Of a stretch of 64,000 bases of DNA, positions 26,488 to 36,640 are shown piece after piece. A program made the position numbers and the translations under genes. The DNA comes from Ketobacter sp. (GTDB taxonomy: Bacteria; Pseudomonadota; Gammaproteobacteria; Pseudomonadales; Ketobacteraceae), in the NCBI RefSeq assembly GCF_003671495.1, contig NZ_RCHN01000041.1:62001-126000 (forward strand), read 5' to 3'. The notes below the pieces were generated by a model. That model worked only from the letters and a program-made list of their open reading frames with translations, did not search any database and was not told the DNA's origin. Within the stretch, counting starts at the first letter, position 1. Each line of letters opens with the position of its first letter.

Positions 26488-28190
26488 GAACCAGCAGAAC
26501 CCTGATATTTCTCGTGTTGACCCTGCTGAGCATCCAGGCCTTTGCCCTGAACATGGATGCCAAACTCAACACCGCCAAAGTGACCCAGGGTGACACCGTC
26601 AAGCTCACGGTGACCATCGACGAATCTGCGGACGGCAAGGAACCGGATTTCAGCATCCTCAATGAACACTTTGAGATCCTCTCCACCTATAAAGCCGAGC
26701 GCAGCAACATCACCAACGGACGTTTCCAGTCCTTTACCAGTTGGGTGCTCACCCTGCTGCCCAAACAAACCGGCTATATTGCTGTTCCCCCCATCAGTTA
26801 CGGCAACACCGCCACCAAACCCCTGAAACTGCATGTCACCAAACGCAGCAGTGCAAGTAACGCGGATCAGTATCTGTTTGTGGATGCCAAAATCGATAAA
26901 CAGCAGGTCTATGTACAAGAGCAGCTGATCTATACCGTGCGCATTTTCCGCTCCAATGTGGACATTTACGACCCCTCCTACCAACCGCCCACCATCGACA
27001 ATGTGGCCATGGAGCAACTGGGGGAACAGCGCAATTACAAAACCACCCTCAACGGCATGGAATACGATGTATTCGAGTTCCGGTACGCCCTGTTCCCACA
27101 AAAAAGCGGCCGCATCAAAATTCCCTCCGCACAACTGAATGCCACCGTGTTCCGCGGCCGCTCCCGGGGGTTCACCTTTGATCCATTCAACGGCAAGCAG
27201 GTGCGCCGCTATTCACCGGAGCTGGAATTCAACGTCAAGCCCAAACCGGACGCCTATCCAGCGGATCAACCCTGGCTGCCCGCGAAATCACTGGCGCTAT
27301 CGGAACACTGGTCACCGGACACTGGCACCGCCAATATCGGGGAACCCATTACCCGCACTGTCACCATGCAGGCTGAGGGCGTGTTGTCCACCATCCTGCC
27401 GGCCTTGCCGGTGAATGAGATCAAGGGCGTCAAGATTTATCCGGAGCAGGCGGATACCGCAAGTGCGGTGGGTGACCAGGGCATTGTCAGCACCCGCACC
27501 GAAAGCCAGGCGCTCATCGCCACCCAACCCGGCGCCATTAACCTGCCGGAAATCACCATCACCTGGTGGGATGTGGATGCAGAAAAAGTCCAGGTCACCA
27601 CCCTGCCCGCCCGCACCATTCAGGTCACCGGCACGGCCAATCGCCCGCAAACCGACAGTACCCTGACCGCTCCCGAGCCAGGCCAGACCGCCGATGCTCC
27701 CCCGCTTTCACTGGGCCAGGCCAACAGCGTCAATCAAACCTGGCAATGGATCGCGGTGGCCCTGCTCTGTCTGTGGCTGATCACCCTGGGCGCTCTGATC
27801 TGGATATTGCTGGCGAAAAAGAAATCCCAACCGCATTCTGCAGACCACTCCCATTCCCCGCAGTTCAGCCCAGCGCTGCTCAAACAGGCCCATAAAAGCC
27901 TCACCACTGCCTGCCAAAACCAGGATGCCCGCGCTGCCCGCAGCGCGTTGATTGAGCTTTTCAAACAACGCTATCAGGATGCCGCAATCCGCAACCTGGA
28001 AGCGGTTCAGGCCCATGCCGAATCCGACAGCCTGATTGCCGCCATTCGGGAACTGGACGCTCACCTGTACCGTCAGGGTACAAAAGCGGAATGGTCATCC
28101 GGCAAGCTGCTGGCAGCGGTGGAAGCGGTACTGAAAAGGCCCCGGGAGCAGCACACCAGCCCGGTGCTGGCACCACTGTATCCACAGTGA
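26481..28190 (+). CDS. batD: BatD-like protein
   Basis: 569 residues. A signal peptide ('SRTLIFLVLTLLSIQAFAL', cleavage after about residue 23) leads into beta-sandwich modules: 'DAKLNTAKVTQGDTVKLTVT', then 'LPKQTGYIAVPPISYGN' and 'VYVQEQLIYTVRIFRS', all standard for BatD (oxygen-tolerance family). One C-terminal transmembrane helix (about 418-440, 'WIAVALLCLWLITLGALIW') precedes a cytoplasmic helical tail. It overlaps the BatB/C gene by 7 bp and ends the operon. The periplasmic ectodomain probably contacts the VWA proteins BatA and BatB (inference). Confidence 0.92.
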   Translation: MVRTSRTLIFLVLTLLSIQAFALNMDAKLNTAKVTQGDTVKLTVTIDESADGKEPDFSILNEHFEILSTYKAERSNITNGRFQSFTSWVLTLLPKQTGYIAVPPISYGNTATKPLKLHVTKRSSASNADQYLFVDAKIDKQQVYVQEQLIYTVRIFRSNVDIYDPSYQPPTIDNVAMEQLGEQRNYKTTLNGMEYDVFEFRYALFPQKSGRIKIPSAQLNATVFRGRSRGFTFDPFNGKQVRRYSPELEFNVKPKPDAYPADQPWLPAKSLALSEHWSPDTGTANIGEPITRTVTMQAEGVLSTILPALPVNEIKGVKIYPEQADTASAVGDQGIVSTRTESQALIATQPGAINLPEITITWWDVDAEKVQVTTLPARTIQVTGTANRPQTDSTLTAPEPGQTADAPPLSLGQANSVNQTWQWIAVALLCLWLITLGALIWILLAKKKSQPHSADHSHSPQFSPALLKQAHKSLTTACQNQDARAARSALIELFKQRYQDAAIRNLEAVQAHAESDSLIAAIRELDAHLYRQGTKAEWSSGKLLAAVEAVLKRPREQHTSPVLAPLYPQ

Positions 28191-28229
28191 GAACATTGAA
28201 TACCCGGCTTACAGGAGGACCGTTCACTC

Positions 28230-28619
28230 ATGGACCAAATCGAGTTTTACCAAGCCAAGCTGATGTACGAAACAGATTCCTGGGATCTCAGTGAAGCGCT
28301 GAATCGTGGCGAACCGGTGGTGGTGATCGATGCCCGCTCCAAAGAAGCCTATGAGCGGGAACATATCCCCAGCGCCATCAACATTCCACACCGGTCGATG
28401 AATGCAGAGAGCACCGCTCACCTGGATAAGAGCAAACTCTATGTCACCTATTGTGATGGGATTGGCTGCAACGCCTCCACCAAGGGTGCCTTGAACCTGG
28501 CGCACCTGGGGTTCAAGGTAAAGGAGCTCTTGGGCGGCATCGACTGGTGGCGTCGGGACGGTTACGAGACCCAGGGCACAGAGGCTCGCCCCGGCAGCAA
28601 AATCGAATGTGGTTGCTAG
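28230..28619 (+). CDS. rhodanese-like domain protein
   Basis: 129 residues covering a single rhodanese domain: 'VVVIDARSKEAYEREHIPSA' (CH2A-like), and an active-site loop 'YVTYCDGIGCNASTKGAL' whose first Cys is the expected persulfide carrier. 'LLGGIDWWRRDGYE' ends the fold. The loop is one residue arrangement away from the usual C-x-x-x-x-R-S form, and no Arg occupies the anion-binding slot. AGGAGGA lies 10 bases before the ATG at 28230. It follows batD by 39 bp and precedes a strong terminator, so it may be the last gene of that transcript. The substrate is unknown. Confidence 0.88.
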   Translation: MDQIEFYQAKLMYETDSWDLSEALNRGEPVVVIDARSKEAYEREHIPSAINIPHRSMNAESTAHLDKSKLYVTYCDGIGCNASTKGALNLAHLGFKVKELLGGIDWWRRDGYETQGTEARPGSKIECGC

Positions 28620-28640
28620 TGGGAGTTTCCCAGCAATCAT

Positions 28641-28671
28641 AAAAAAGCCGGCGTCAATGCCGGCTTTTTTG
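28641..28671. terminator. bidirectional intrinsic terminator
   Basis: AAAAAAGCCGGC - loop GTCAAT - GCCGGCTTTTTT. A GC-rich stem is flanked by A and T runs, so it can stop transcription from both the rhodanese gene and the converging RND transporter gene. Confidence 0.9.
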
Positions 28672-28710
28672 TTTCCTTGCCTATTCTGCGTCAGTCACGA
28701 CTTCGGCCTC

Positions 28711-31032
28711 TCAGGCTTTGGGTTTGATTTTGCCCCGGATAAGGAAGTTGGCCAGGGCCGGCAGCAACCAGATGGCACCCACCATGTTCCAAAGGAACAT
28801 AAAGGTCAGCAGCACACCCATATTGGCCTGGAACTTGATGTCAGAGAAGATCCAGGTACCCACGCCGATGGCCAGTGTCAAACCGGTGAAACACACTGCT
28901 TTTCCGGTCACCTTCAGGGTTTCGAAGTAGGCGTCTTCCAGTTCCATACCATCTTCCATAAAGCCCTTCAGGCGGGAATAAATGTAGATGCCATAGTCCA
29001 CACCGATCCCCACACCCAGCGCAATCACCGGCAGGGTCGCCACTTTTACACCAATGCCAAGAATGGTCATCAGGGCCTGACACAGGATGGACGTGAGCGC
29101 CAGGGGAACAATGATACAGATGACCGCACGAATGGAACGGAAGGTAATCAGACACAGGATGGACACCACCCCGTACACCAGAACTTTCATCATATTCTGG
29201 GCATGTTCGATGGTGGCATTGGTGGCCGCTTCCACACCGGCGTTACCGGAAGCCAGGATAAATTCCGCCACCTCCGGATCGTTCTCTGCGTCTGCAAATT
29301 CCTTCACGGCCGCCACCGCCCGATCCAGGGTTTCCGCTTTATGATCGTCCAGGAACACAATGATGGGAGCCAGGCTGCAATCGGTGTTCACCAGACCGGC
29401 CGGCACCGTTTGCACCGAGTTGTTGATGATGTCCTGAACCCGGGTCAGCGAGGCCCACTTCCAGTTGCCTTCGTTGAATCCGGTGATGACCCGCTTGGAC
29501 ACCGTAACCACCGACAGCGCTGACTGCACGCCGGGGACGTTCTCCATATGCCACATAAACCGATCCATTTTCTGCATGGCAGCGGATTCGGTACAGGCGT
29601 AATCCGGCGTTTCCACCATCACCACCAGCACATCGGCACTGACGGAATAGTTGTCGTTGACGTATTTGTCATCCAGGTTGTAGCGGGAATCGGGCCACAG
29701 TTCCGGTGCACCGGCATCCAGGTCACCGATTTTCAGATCTTTACTGATATACAACCCGGCACCGGCACCGATGGCCGCAATGATCACCGACACGGTCGCC
29801 GCCTTCGGCGTGGCAAAGCGGGCCACTTTGGACCAGATCACATGCTTGGAGTGCAGTTTTTTATCCATGGCATTAAGGGCCATCTTGCTCACCCCGGCAT
29901 AGGACAACAGCACCGGAATCATCAGCAGATTGGTGAGGATCAGCGCAAACACACCCAGGGCGGCGGAAATCGCCAGATCCTGAATCACGTGAATTTCAAT
30001 GGTCCACAGGGTCATAAAGCCAATGGCGTCACTGATCAGGGCCAGCAGCGCCGGAATGTACAGCGCTCTGAAGGTCAGTTTGGCCGCTTCCAACTTCATG
30101 TTCACACGCTGGCTTTCCACCGCGAACTCATTGATCAGCTGTACACCGTGACTGACGCCAATGGCAAAAATCAGGAATGGCACCAGCATGGAATAAGGAT
30201 CAATACCCTTACCCAATAGCGTCAGTATTCCCACCTGCCAGATGACCGCAATCACCGAGCACAGAATCACAATGAACGTACTGCGGATGCATTTGGAATC
30301 GATGAACAACAGCACAAAGGTGATGCCGATGGCGATCAGGAAGAACAAAGCCACGCCGGTGGCACCTTCGATCAGATCGCCGATCTTTTTGGCAAAACCC
30401 ACAATGCGGATATTGATGGTATCGCTCTGGAACTTCTCACGGATGTCTTTCTCCAGTGCGGCGGAGAACTTTTTGTAGTCCAGTTTCTGGTTGCCACCGG
30501 ACAAATCCAGCAACGGCACATAAACAATGGCGGACTGGAAATCATCAGCCACCAGACGGCCCACCTGGCCGGAACGCAGCACATTAGCCTGCACCTGCTC
30601 CAGGGAATCCGGTGAACCATCATAGGTAGGCGGAATGATTTCACCACCGCGGAAGCCATCTTCAGTCACCTCCATCCAACGCACATTGGGCGTCCACAGG
30701 GATTGGATCTTGGCTTTATCCACGCCATCAAAATAGAAGATTTCATCCGTTACCTGGCGCAGCACCTGCAGGAATTCATCGCTGAAGATATCCCCGTTCC
30801 TGGCTTCCACCACGATGCGGATATCGTTCCCCAGACTGAGCTCATCCTTGTGCTTCAACAGATTTTGAATGAATTCGTGCTTCAGCGGCACCATCTTTTC
30901 AAACTCTGTACTGAGTTTGACCCTGGAGGCTTCGAAGGCAAAAAAAGCGGTGAGCACTGCAAACAATACAAGCAGTATCGGGCGCAGTTTGAATATGGGT
31001 CCTTCTAGAAAGGAAGGTTTATTCGTCGACAT
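28711..31032 (-). CDS. RND/MMPL family transporter
   Basis: 773 residues with the 12-helix RND layout of the MMPL/HpnN type. An N-terminal helix near residue 15-32 is followed by a large periplasmic loop, helices in a cluster at about 220-370, one near 410, a second periplasmic loop, and a final cluster from about 610 to 760. Telling segments are 'FLIAIGITFVLLFIDSKCIR', 'IFAIGVSHGVQLINEFAVES' and 'IALGVGIGVDYGIYIYSRLK', the conserved helix-4 and helix-10 signatures. Such proteins often move lipids or hydrophobic compounds across the inner membrane. It is upstream of nothing on its own strand before the terminator, and it follows the YCF48-like gene by 32 bp, so the two are likely cotranscribed. 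Confidence 0.93.
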   Translation of the reverse strand: MSTNKPSFLEGPIFKLRPILLVLFAVLTAFFAFEASRVKLSTEFEKMVPLKHEFIQNLLKHKDELSLGNDIRIVVEARNGDIFSDEFLQVLRQVTDEIFYFDGVDKAKIQSLWTPNVRWMEVTEDGFRGGEIIPPTYDGSPDSLEQVQANVLRSGQVGRLVADDFQSAIVYVPLLDLSGGNQKLDYKKFSAALEKDIREKFQSDTINIRIVGFAKKIGDLIEGATGVALFFLIAIGITFVLLFIDSKCIRSTFIVILCSVIAVIWQVGILTLLGKGIDPYSMLVPFLIFAIGVSHGVQLINEFAVESQRVNMKLEAAKLTFRALYIPALLALISDAIGFMTLWTIEIHVIQDLAISAALGVFALILTNLLMIPVLLSYAGVSKMALNAMDKKLHSKHVIWSKVARFATPKAATVSVIIAAIGAGAGLYISKDLKIGDLDAGAPELWPDSRYNLDDKYVNDNYSVSADVLVVMVETPDYACTESAAMQKMDRFMWHMENVPGVQSALSVVTVSKRVITGFNEGNWKWASLTRVQDIINNSVQTVPAGLVNTDCSLAPIIVFLDDHKAETLDRAVAAVKEFADAENDPEVAEFILASGNAGVEAATNATIEHAQNMMKVLVYGVVSILCLITFRSIRAVICIIVPLALTSILCQALMTILGIGVKVATLPVIALGVGIGVDYGIYIYSRLKGFMEDGMELEDAYFETLKVTGKAVCFTGLTLAIGVGTWIFSDIKFQANMGVLLTFMFLWNMVGAIWLLPALANFLIRGKIKPKA

Positions 31033-31064
31033 AATGTACCTTGATCCGAATCAGAAACTCAATT

Positions 31065-32111
31065 TCACTTGGTGGATGGTGCGACAACCTGAACGCCACC
31101 CTGCCCGACCATAATCAGCTTGCCATTGGGCAGCTTGCGAATCGCCAGTAAGGCTTCACGGGATTTGGTGATCTGCATGGAGAAGCTGGCCCCGCCGTCC
31201 TGGCTGGTCAGTATCACACCGGAGTTACCCACCAGCATGACGCCCTGGCTTCCCAACAGCACACCATCCATCAAACCGTCGGAGGCTTTGCTTTTGGCCT
31301 TGGTCCAGGTTTCACCCCGGTCCGAGGACTTGAAAATATTGCCCTGCAACCCGAACAGGAACACATCGTCCGGCATAGGCCCTACCAATACGCCAAAATA
31401 GGAGCCCTGATAAGGTCCGGTGAGCGTCGTCCAGTTTTCACCACCGTCATCGGAGCGGAACAGAACGCCTTTTTCCCCGGCGATGTACACCACGCCATCC
31501 TCGCCCGCCGCGATGGAGTTCAGGTGCCAGCCATCGTAGTTCTCAATGCGGGATGACACGTCGTTCCAGGTTTTGCCACCGTCCTCGGTGCCCAGGAACA
31601 TACCGTAGGCACCTACGGCGAACCCCACCAGCTCATCACGGAACCACACATCCAATAACGGCGAACCGGCCTGGGGCAGCTTGGTGAACTCTTCGTCGGT
31701 AAGCTGGTTCAGCTCTTCATCCGTGCGCACTCGATGGGGGTTGGCATATTGCAATTGCCAGGTTTTACCGGCATCGGCGGAATGCAGAATGACGCCTTCA
31801 TGCCCGACCGCCCAGACTTTATTCTCGCTGCCAAAATCCACTGCCGTCAGCAGGTACTGCACTGGCACCTCAGCTTGTGTCCATTGCTCGCCGTTGTCGG
31901 AGGACACCAGAATGTGGCCGCGGTCGCCGACCATAATCACTGTATTCTGGAACACATCCACATCCGTCAACAGGGATTCGGCGGCTTTATCCGAGGGAAT
32001 CGCCGCCCGTAAATCCAGATACTTTTCATAGTCCGCTGCCGACGTCGCGCTCGCCATACCGCAGCACAACAGGGCAGCCCCGACCACCTGCTTCATCATC
32101 GAGTCACGCAT
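31065..32111 (-). CDS. YCF48-related beta-propeller protein
   Basis: 348 residues from the ATG at 32111, which follows CAGGAATAAC; the frame is open upstream to 32234 but carries no sensible start. A signal peptide ('MMKQVVGAALLCCGMASATSAA') precedes repeated beta-propeller blades with Asp-box and YCF48 motifs: 'SSDNGEQWTQAEVPV', 'HSADAGKTWQLQYANP', 'GTEDGGKTWNDVSS', 'RSDDGGENWTTLTGP', 'KSSDRGETWTKAKS' and 'TSQDGGASFSMQI'. These proteins are exported. They recur next to RND and DUF1329/DUF1302 genes in lipid and steroid or terpene degraders; their role there is unproven. Confidence 0.9.
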   Translation of the reverse strand: MRDSMMKQVVGAALLCCGMASATSAADYEKYLDLRAAIPSDKAAESLLTDVDVFQNTVIMVGDRGHILVSSDNGEQWTQAEVPVQYLLTAVDFGSENKVWAVGHEGVILHSADAGKTWQLQYANPHRVRTDEELNQLTDEEFTKLPQAGSPLLDVWFRDELVGFAVGAYGMFLGTEDGGKTWNDVSSRIENYDGWHLNSIAAGEDGVVYIAGEKGVLFRSDDGGENWTTLTGPYQGSYFGVLVGPMPDDVFLFGLQGNIFKSSDRGETWTKAKSKASDGLMDGVLLGSQGVMLVGNSGVILTSQDGGASFSMQITKSREALLAIRKLPNGKLIMVGQGGVQVVAPSTK

Positions 32112-32258
32112 GTTATTCCTGATCCACATATCAATATTGTCTACCTGCTTCGCAAAACGTATTAGACCACTTGCCTTGCCCACCCATCCTACACTCGCAG
32201 TTAGGTGACCAATACAAGTGGGTAAATTGGCCATTCAACACCCGAATACGCGCACGGT

Positions 32259-33617
32259 TCAGCGGCCCATCCGGCGTAATGACTGCGGGCTGAAATAGCC
32301 ACTGGATAAGGTGTCATCGTCGAACGATATGGCCATCCCGTTGGCATTATCCAGATAACCGGCAAAGTAGCTGCCGGATTCCAATTCGTAATTGGCGGTG
32401 AGTGCCCCCCAGGTGACGGGCACGTGATAATAAGAGACCAGGTAAGAAAGATGCACACGCCAGAGCTGGCCCCGGGCATCGTACTGGTCAGCCTGCACAA
32501 TGCTCCAGCTGTCCTCATCAATATAGAAACGGCGTTTGCTGTACAGGTGGCGGATACCTTTCTTGACGGTGCCTTCAATCACCCACACCCGATGCAGCTC
32601 ATAGCGGGTGGGCTCGGGATTGATGTGGCCTTTCTGCAACAAGGTTTTGGCGTTGGCGGTGGCCTTGCTCAGGCGGAAATTATTATAGGGAATGTACAGT
32701 TCCTGTTTGCCCACGAAACGCCAGTCAAAACGGTCGGGGGCACCGTTGAACATGTCCACATCGTCGGCCGTGATCAGGTTCTCGGCACTGGGCACCGGCA
32801 TATCATATTCAATGGAGGGCGCCCGTCGCACGCGCCGGGTTCCGGAGTTATAGACCCAGGCTCCACGGGGCTCCTTCACGCGGTCGATAGTCTCATGCAC
32901 CAGCACTCCGCCCCCCGCCAATCGCGCCGGGCTGCGAATGAACGCCATGTAGTAACCCAGTTTGTTGTCCAGGTCCTGCCAGCTTTTTTTCGGATCGTAG
33001 TACACGAACAGCGCTTCCTGAGACGCGGTCACCAGCGAGTAGTTGCCGTTGCTGTGCACCGGCGCTTCGGAAATGTCCGCTTTCACATGGATACCACGCC
33101 AGCGGGTAAGGTGATTCCAGAGGATTTTCAACGGATCAGGCTGGCCCGCCTGGTCCAGGGGCACAGGAAACGCCACGCCGCCCACCGCCTGTTCGATACC
33201 ATTGCCGTCGTTCACCAAACGGGCCTGCTGGTGATTTTTGGCGATATTGTCATAGACCCATTGCGGCGCCGCCGCAGTGCGATGGGTGGGGTACACCGGC
33301 AGGCGATAGCTGTCAGGATAGCGTTTCAGCAACGCCTGCTGCCCAGTGGACAGCTGGTCAGTGTATTGCCCCATATTGGCAGCAGTGATAACAAACAGCG
33401 GTTGCTCATCGGCAAAGGGATCTTCCAATTGCGATTTCAGCGGTGGCATTTTGTCGGCGGTAAGACCACCATCCCAGGGCGGGATGGTACCGGCATCGTT
33501 ACCTTTCAGTTCTGCGCCATAGGGTGTTAACCCTGGTCCGAGTACCGACTCTTGGGCAACGGCATGGACACTGGCGAACCAACAGACTGAAAGCAGAATC
33601 AGCCCAACTCTTCTCAT
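32259..33617 (-). CDS. DUF1329 domain-containing outer-membrane lipoprotein-sorting-like protein
   Basis: 452 residues with a signal peptide ('LILLSVCWFASVHAVAQES'). The DUF1329 opening is recognisable: 'LGPGLTPYGAELKGNDAGTI' followed by 'PPWDGGLTADKMPP'. Later motifs include 'YFAGYLDNANGMAISFDDDT' at the end and 'GTRRVRRAPSIEYDMPVPSA' in the middle. DUF1329 proteins have a LolA/LppX-like fold and generally sit beside a DUF1302 partner and an RND transporter. It is 147 bp upstream of the YCF48-like gene on the same strand. No DUF1302 gene is present in the window, which is a departure from the usual set. Confidence 0.88.
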   Translation of the reverse strand: MRRVGLILLSVCWFASVHAVAQESVLGPGLTPYGAELKGNDAGTIPPWDGGLTADKMPPLKSQLEDPFADEQPLFVITAANMGQYTDQLSTGQQALLKRYPDSYRLPVYPTHRTAAAPQWVYDNIAKNHQQARLVNDGNGIEQAVGGVAFPVPLDQAGQPDPLKILWNHLTRWRGIHVKADISEAPVHSNGNYSLVTASQEALFVYYDPKKSWQDLDNKLGYYMAFIRSPARLAGGGVLVHETIDRVKEPRGAWVYNSGTRRVRRAPSIEYDMPVPSAENLITADDVDMFNGAPDRFDWRFVGKQELYIPYNNFRLSKATANAKTLLQKGHINPEPTRYELHRVWVIEGTVKKGIRHLYSKRRFYIDEDSWSIVQADQYDARGQLWRVHLSYLVSYYHVPVTWGALTANYELESGSYFAGYLDNANGMAISFDDDTLSSGYFSPQSLRRMGR

Positions 33618-33911
33618 TTAGCATTCCCACAATCACTCGGCGCTGTTGAATTCCGCAGCACCGATTCGCACTGTATTAAACACAATCGCCAACTTACAGT
33701 CCTTGTGACGCCCGGCGATAATAATCGTAATTTTAATAATTTAAGTCGAAAAATCGGGAATTGTCCTGATTTCGACGTATTTTTGGCTTGGCGGCCCTCT
33801 TTAGGCCGCCATAAAATAACCAATCAGAGTGATCAAAACAAATACTTATTCTTGCTAAGAACAAGCAATCTTATGTTTATTACCGTTGCGACTTTGCACG
33901 GCCAGTTGTGA
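33618..33911. other. 294-bp AT-rich intergenic region
   Basis: It separates the leftward DUF1329 gene from pepN, which ends here. It contains an inverted repeat GGCGGCC-CTCTTTA-GGCCGCC near 33791-33811 without a T tract on either strand. The AT-rich part to its left probably carries the promoter of the DUF1329 gene. No coding sequence is supported. Confidence 0.4.
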
Positions 33912-36566
33912 TTATTGATTGAGCGCTTTGGTAACCACCTCGTATACGTCCGGCGACAATTTTTCGGTTTTGATCCGCTTTAATTGCTCTTTGATAAGAT
34001 CCGCCCGGTCTTTGTCGTAATTCGCCCAGCGCGTCATAATGGTGGCCATTCGCGACGCCACCTGGGGATTTATTTTGTTCAACGCGATGATCTGATCCGC
34101 CAGGAATCCATAACCGGCGCCATCCGCCCGATGAAAATTAACCGGATTGTTATTGCAGAAGCCGCCGATCAACGCGCGTATTTTATTGGGGTTGGTCATC
34201 TCAAAAGCAGGATGCGCCATCAACCCGTTCACCTGCTCCAACGCATCCGGTTGGGGTGAACTGGCCTGCACCATAAACCACTGGTCCACCACCAAGGCTT
34301 CCGTCTGCCACTGTTCGTAGAAATCTGCGATGACCTGCTGCTTCTCCCCACGATCGGAGTGCACCAGCGCGCGAAACGCGGCCAGCTGATCGGTCATATT
34401 CCCGGCCTGGCGATATTGCTGCACACAGGTTTCGGTGGCAGCGTCATCGGCGATGGACATCAGGTAGCCCAAACAGGTGTTGCGCAAACTGCGCCGTGCC
34501 ACCGCGGCCACTTCATAGCGATATTCGGTATCCAGCGGGCAACGCGCCATCACCTGTTCCAGTTCCGTGCGCAAACCCAGCGCCAGCGCTTGTTTCAGGC
34601 CTTCCCGGGCATGATGGATGGCATCCACCTGCACCGGCTTTGGCAGCAACTCCGCCAGGAAGGATTCTGTAGGCAATTCCAACATCTTCGCTACCATGGC
34701 CTGATCCAGTGACTCATCCGTCAGCAGGCGCCGAAACGCGTCCAGCAATTGTGGGTCTGCCTCCAGGGGTTGGGCTTGATTGTAGGCCTGCATCAGGTCA
34801 CACAGAACCGCAACGGTTAACCGCTGGGCTGCGTTCCAGCGATTGAAACCATCGCTGTCGTGGGACATTAAAAACGCCAGTTCGGCACGGGGCTGCTCGT
34901 ACACCATTTTGACCGGTGCCGAAAATCCGCGTAACACGGACGCCACCGGCTGGGACTGGATGCCGGTGAACACAAAGGTGGATTTGGCGGCAGTCAATTC
35001 CAACACCGGATTGGCAGGGTCCAGGGTGGACCCGTCCGCCAACTGCAACGGCAGATCCCGGCCGTCTTCACCTAACAGGCCAATGGCCACCGGGATATGC
35101 AAGGGTTGCTTGTGGGGCTGACCCGGTGTTGGCAATGTCACCTGTTCAAAGGTGATGCTGAACTGATGCTGTTGCGGCTGATACTCCGAAGTCACAGTGA
35201 GCTGTGGCGTACCGGCCTGGGAGTACCAGCGGCGGAACAGGGTCAAGTCCACCCCGTTAGCCTCTTCCATGGCTTTGACAAAATCATCGCAGGTGACCGC
35301 CTGGCCATCATGCCGGGAAAAGTACAGATCCGAGCCTTTGCGGAAGCCCTCCTTGCCCAACAGGCGGTGAATCATACGCACCACTTCCGCGCCTTTCTCA
35401 TACACAGTGGTGGTGTAAAAATTATTGATCTCGATGTAGCTGTCGGGGCGCACGGGATGGGACATGGGGCCCGAGTCCTCGGCAAACTGCACAGTCTTCA
35501 GCAGGTTCACATCATCGATGCGGTTCACCGTCTCTGATCCCATATCGGCAGAAAACTGCTGATCGCGAAATACCGTGAACCCTTCTTTCAGGCTGAGCTG
35601 GAACCAGTCCCGGCAGGTGACCCGGTTACCGGACCAGTTGTGAAAATACTCATGGGCGATCACGCTTTCCACCCGCTGGAATCCCATATCGGTGGTGGTC
35701 TTGGCATTGGCCAACACGCAGGAGGTGTTGAAAATATTCAGACCCTTGTTCTCCATGGCCCCCATATTGAAATGGGACACCGCCACAATCATATAGATGT
35801 CCAGATCGTATTCCCGGCCGTAAACCTGTTCATCCCAGGCCATGGAACGCTTGAGGGAATCCATGGCGTGATCACATTTGTCCAGATCGTGTGGCTCCAC
35901 AAACAATTGCAGTTTCACTGGGCGGCCGCTCATGGTGGTAAAACTGTCCTCCACCACCGCCAGGTCACCGGCCACCAAGGCAAACAGATAACAGGGCTTT
36001 TTGAATGGATCCTCCCAGATCACATAATGGCGCCCACCGGCCAGATCACCCTGTTCTTCCGGATTGCCGTTGGACAACAGCACCGGATAGGCCTGCTTGT
36101 CGGCCTCCACCCGGGTGGTGAACCTGGCCATCACGTCCGGCCGGTCCAGGTAGTAGGTAATCTTCCGGAAACCCTCTGCCTCACACTGGGTACAGTACAT
36201 GCCCTTGGACACGTACAGCCCCTCCAGGGAGGTGTTGGATTTGGGCTGGATGCGGGTCATGATGAGCAGGGAAAACTGGGCCGGCACCTGTTCAATGCTG
36301 AGGGTTTCCTCTGCGATCTCGTAGCGTTCAGAGGGCAGTGCCACTCCATCCAGTTCGATGGCCAGCAGCTCCAGATCCGCGCCCACCAACTCCAGGGGTT
36401 GTGCAGCGGCGTTGGGCACATCCGGATTGGCACGCAGGGTAAGATGGGACACCACATCGGTGTAATCGTCGTAAATCCGCACATCCAAATGCACGGTGTC
36501 GATCAGGAAATTGGGGGCTTTGTAGTCGGCTAGGCGAATGGTTTTGGGGGCGTTGTTCTCTTTCAT
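33912..36566 (-). CDS. pepN: aminopeptidase N
   Basis: 884 residues from the ATG at 36566 (MKENNAPKTIRLADYKAPNF); a frame extension of 12 codons has no ribosome-binding site. M1 family zinc metallopeptidase of the E. coli PepN type: substrate motif 'MGAMENKGLNIFN', zinc site 'VIAHEYFHNWSGNRVTCRDW' with the downstream Glu in 'LSLKEGFTVFRDQQF'. The catalytic tyrosine region 'YEKGAEVVRMIHRLLG' is intact. Cytoplasmic; it cuts N-terminal residues from peptides. Divergent from the DUF6231-like gene. Confidence 0.96.
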   Translation of the reverse strand: MKENNAPKTIRLADYKAPNFLIDTVHLDVRIYDDYTDVVSHLTLRANPDVPNAAAQPLELVGADLELLAIELDGVALPSERYEIAEETLSIEQVPAQFSLLIMTRIQPKSNTSLEGLYVSKGMYCTQCEAEGFRKITYYLDRPDVMARFTTRVEADKQAYPVLLSNGNPEEQGDLAGGRHYVIWEDPFKKPCYLFALVAGDLAVVEDSFTTMSGRPVKLQLFVEPHDLDKCDHAMDSLKRSMAWDEQVYGREYDLDIYMIVAVSHFNMGAMENKGLNIFNTSCVLANAKTTTDMGFQRVESVIAHEYFHNWSGNRVTCRDWFQLSLKEGFTVFRDQQFSADMGSETVNRIDDVNLLKTVQFAEDSGPMSHPVRPDSYIEINNFYTTTVYEKGAEVVRMIHRLLGKEGFRKGSDLYFSRHDGQAVTCDDFVKAMEEANGVDLTLFRRWYSQAGTPQLTVTSEYQPQQHQFSITFEQVTLPTPGQPHKQPLHIPVAIGLLGEDGRDLPLQLADGSTLDPANPVLELTAAKSTFVFTGIQSQPVASVLRGFSAPVKMVYEQPRAELAFLMSHDSDGFNRWNAAQRLTVAVLCDLMQAYNQAQPLEADPQLLDAFRRLLTDESLDQAMVAKMLELPTESFLAELLPKPVQVDAIHHAREGLKQALALGLRTELEQVMARCPLDTEYRYEVAAVARRSLRNTCLGYLMSIADDAATETCVQQYRQAGNMTDQLAAFRALVHSDRGEKQQVIADFYEQWQTEALVVDQWFMVQASSPQPDALEQVNGLMAHPAFEMTNPNKIRALIGGFCNNNPVNFHRADGAGYGFLADQIIALNKINPQVASRMATIMTRWANYDKDRADLIKEQLKRIKTEKLSPDVYEVVTKALNQ

Positions 36567-36640
36567 GGACACTGACCTGATGTTGCAGCGACCACCCGGC
36601 AATGAGTCATCGCTTGTGAAAGGGGAGTTTGTTCTGCAGT

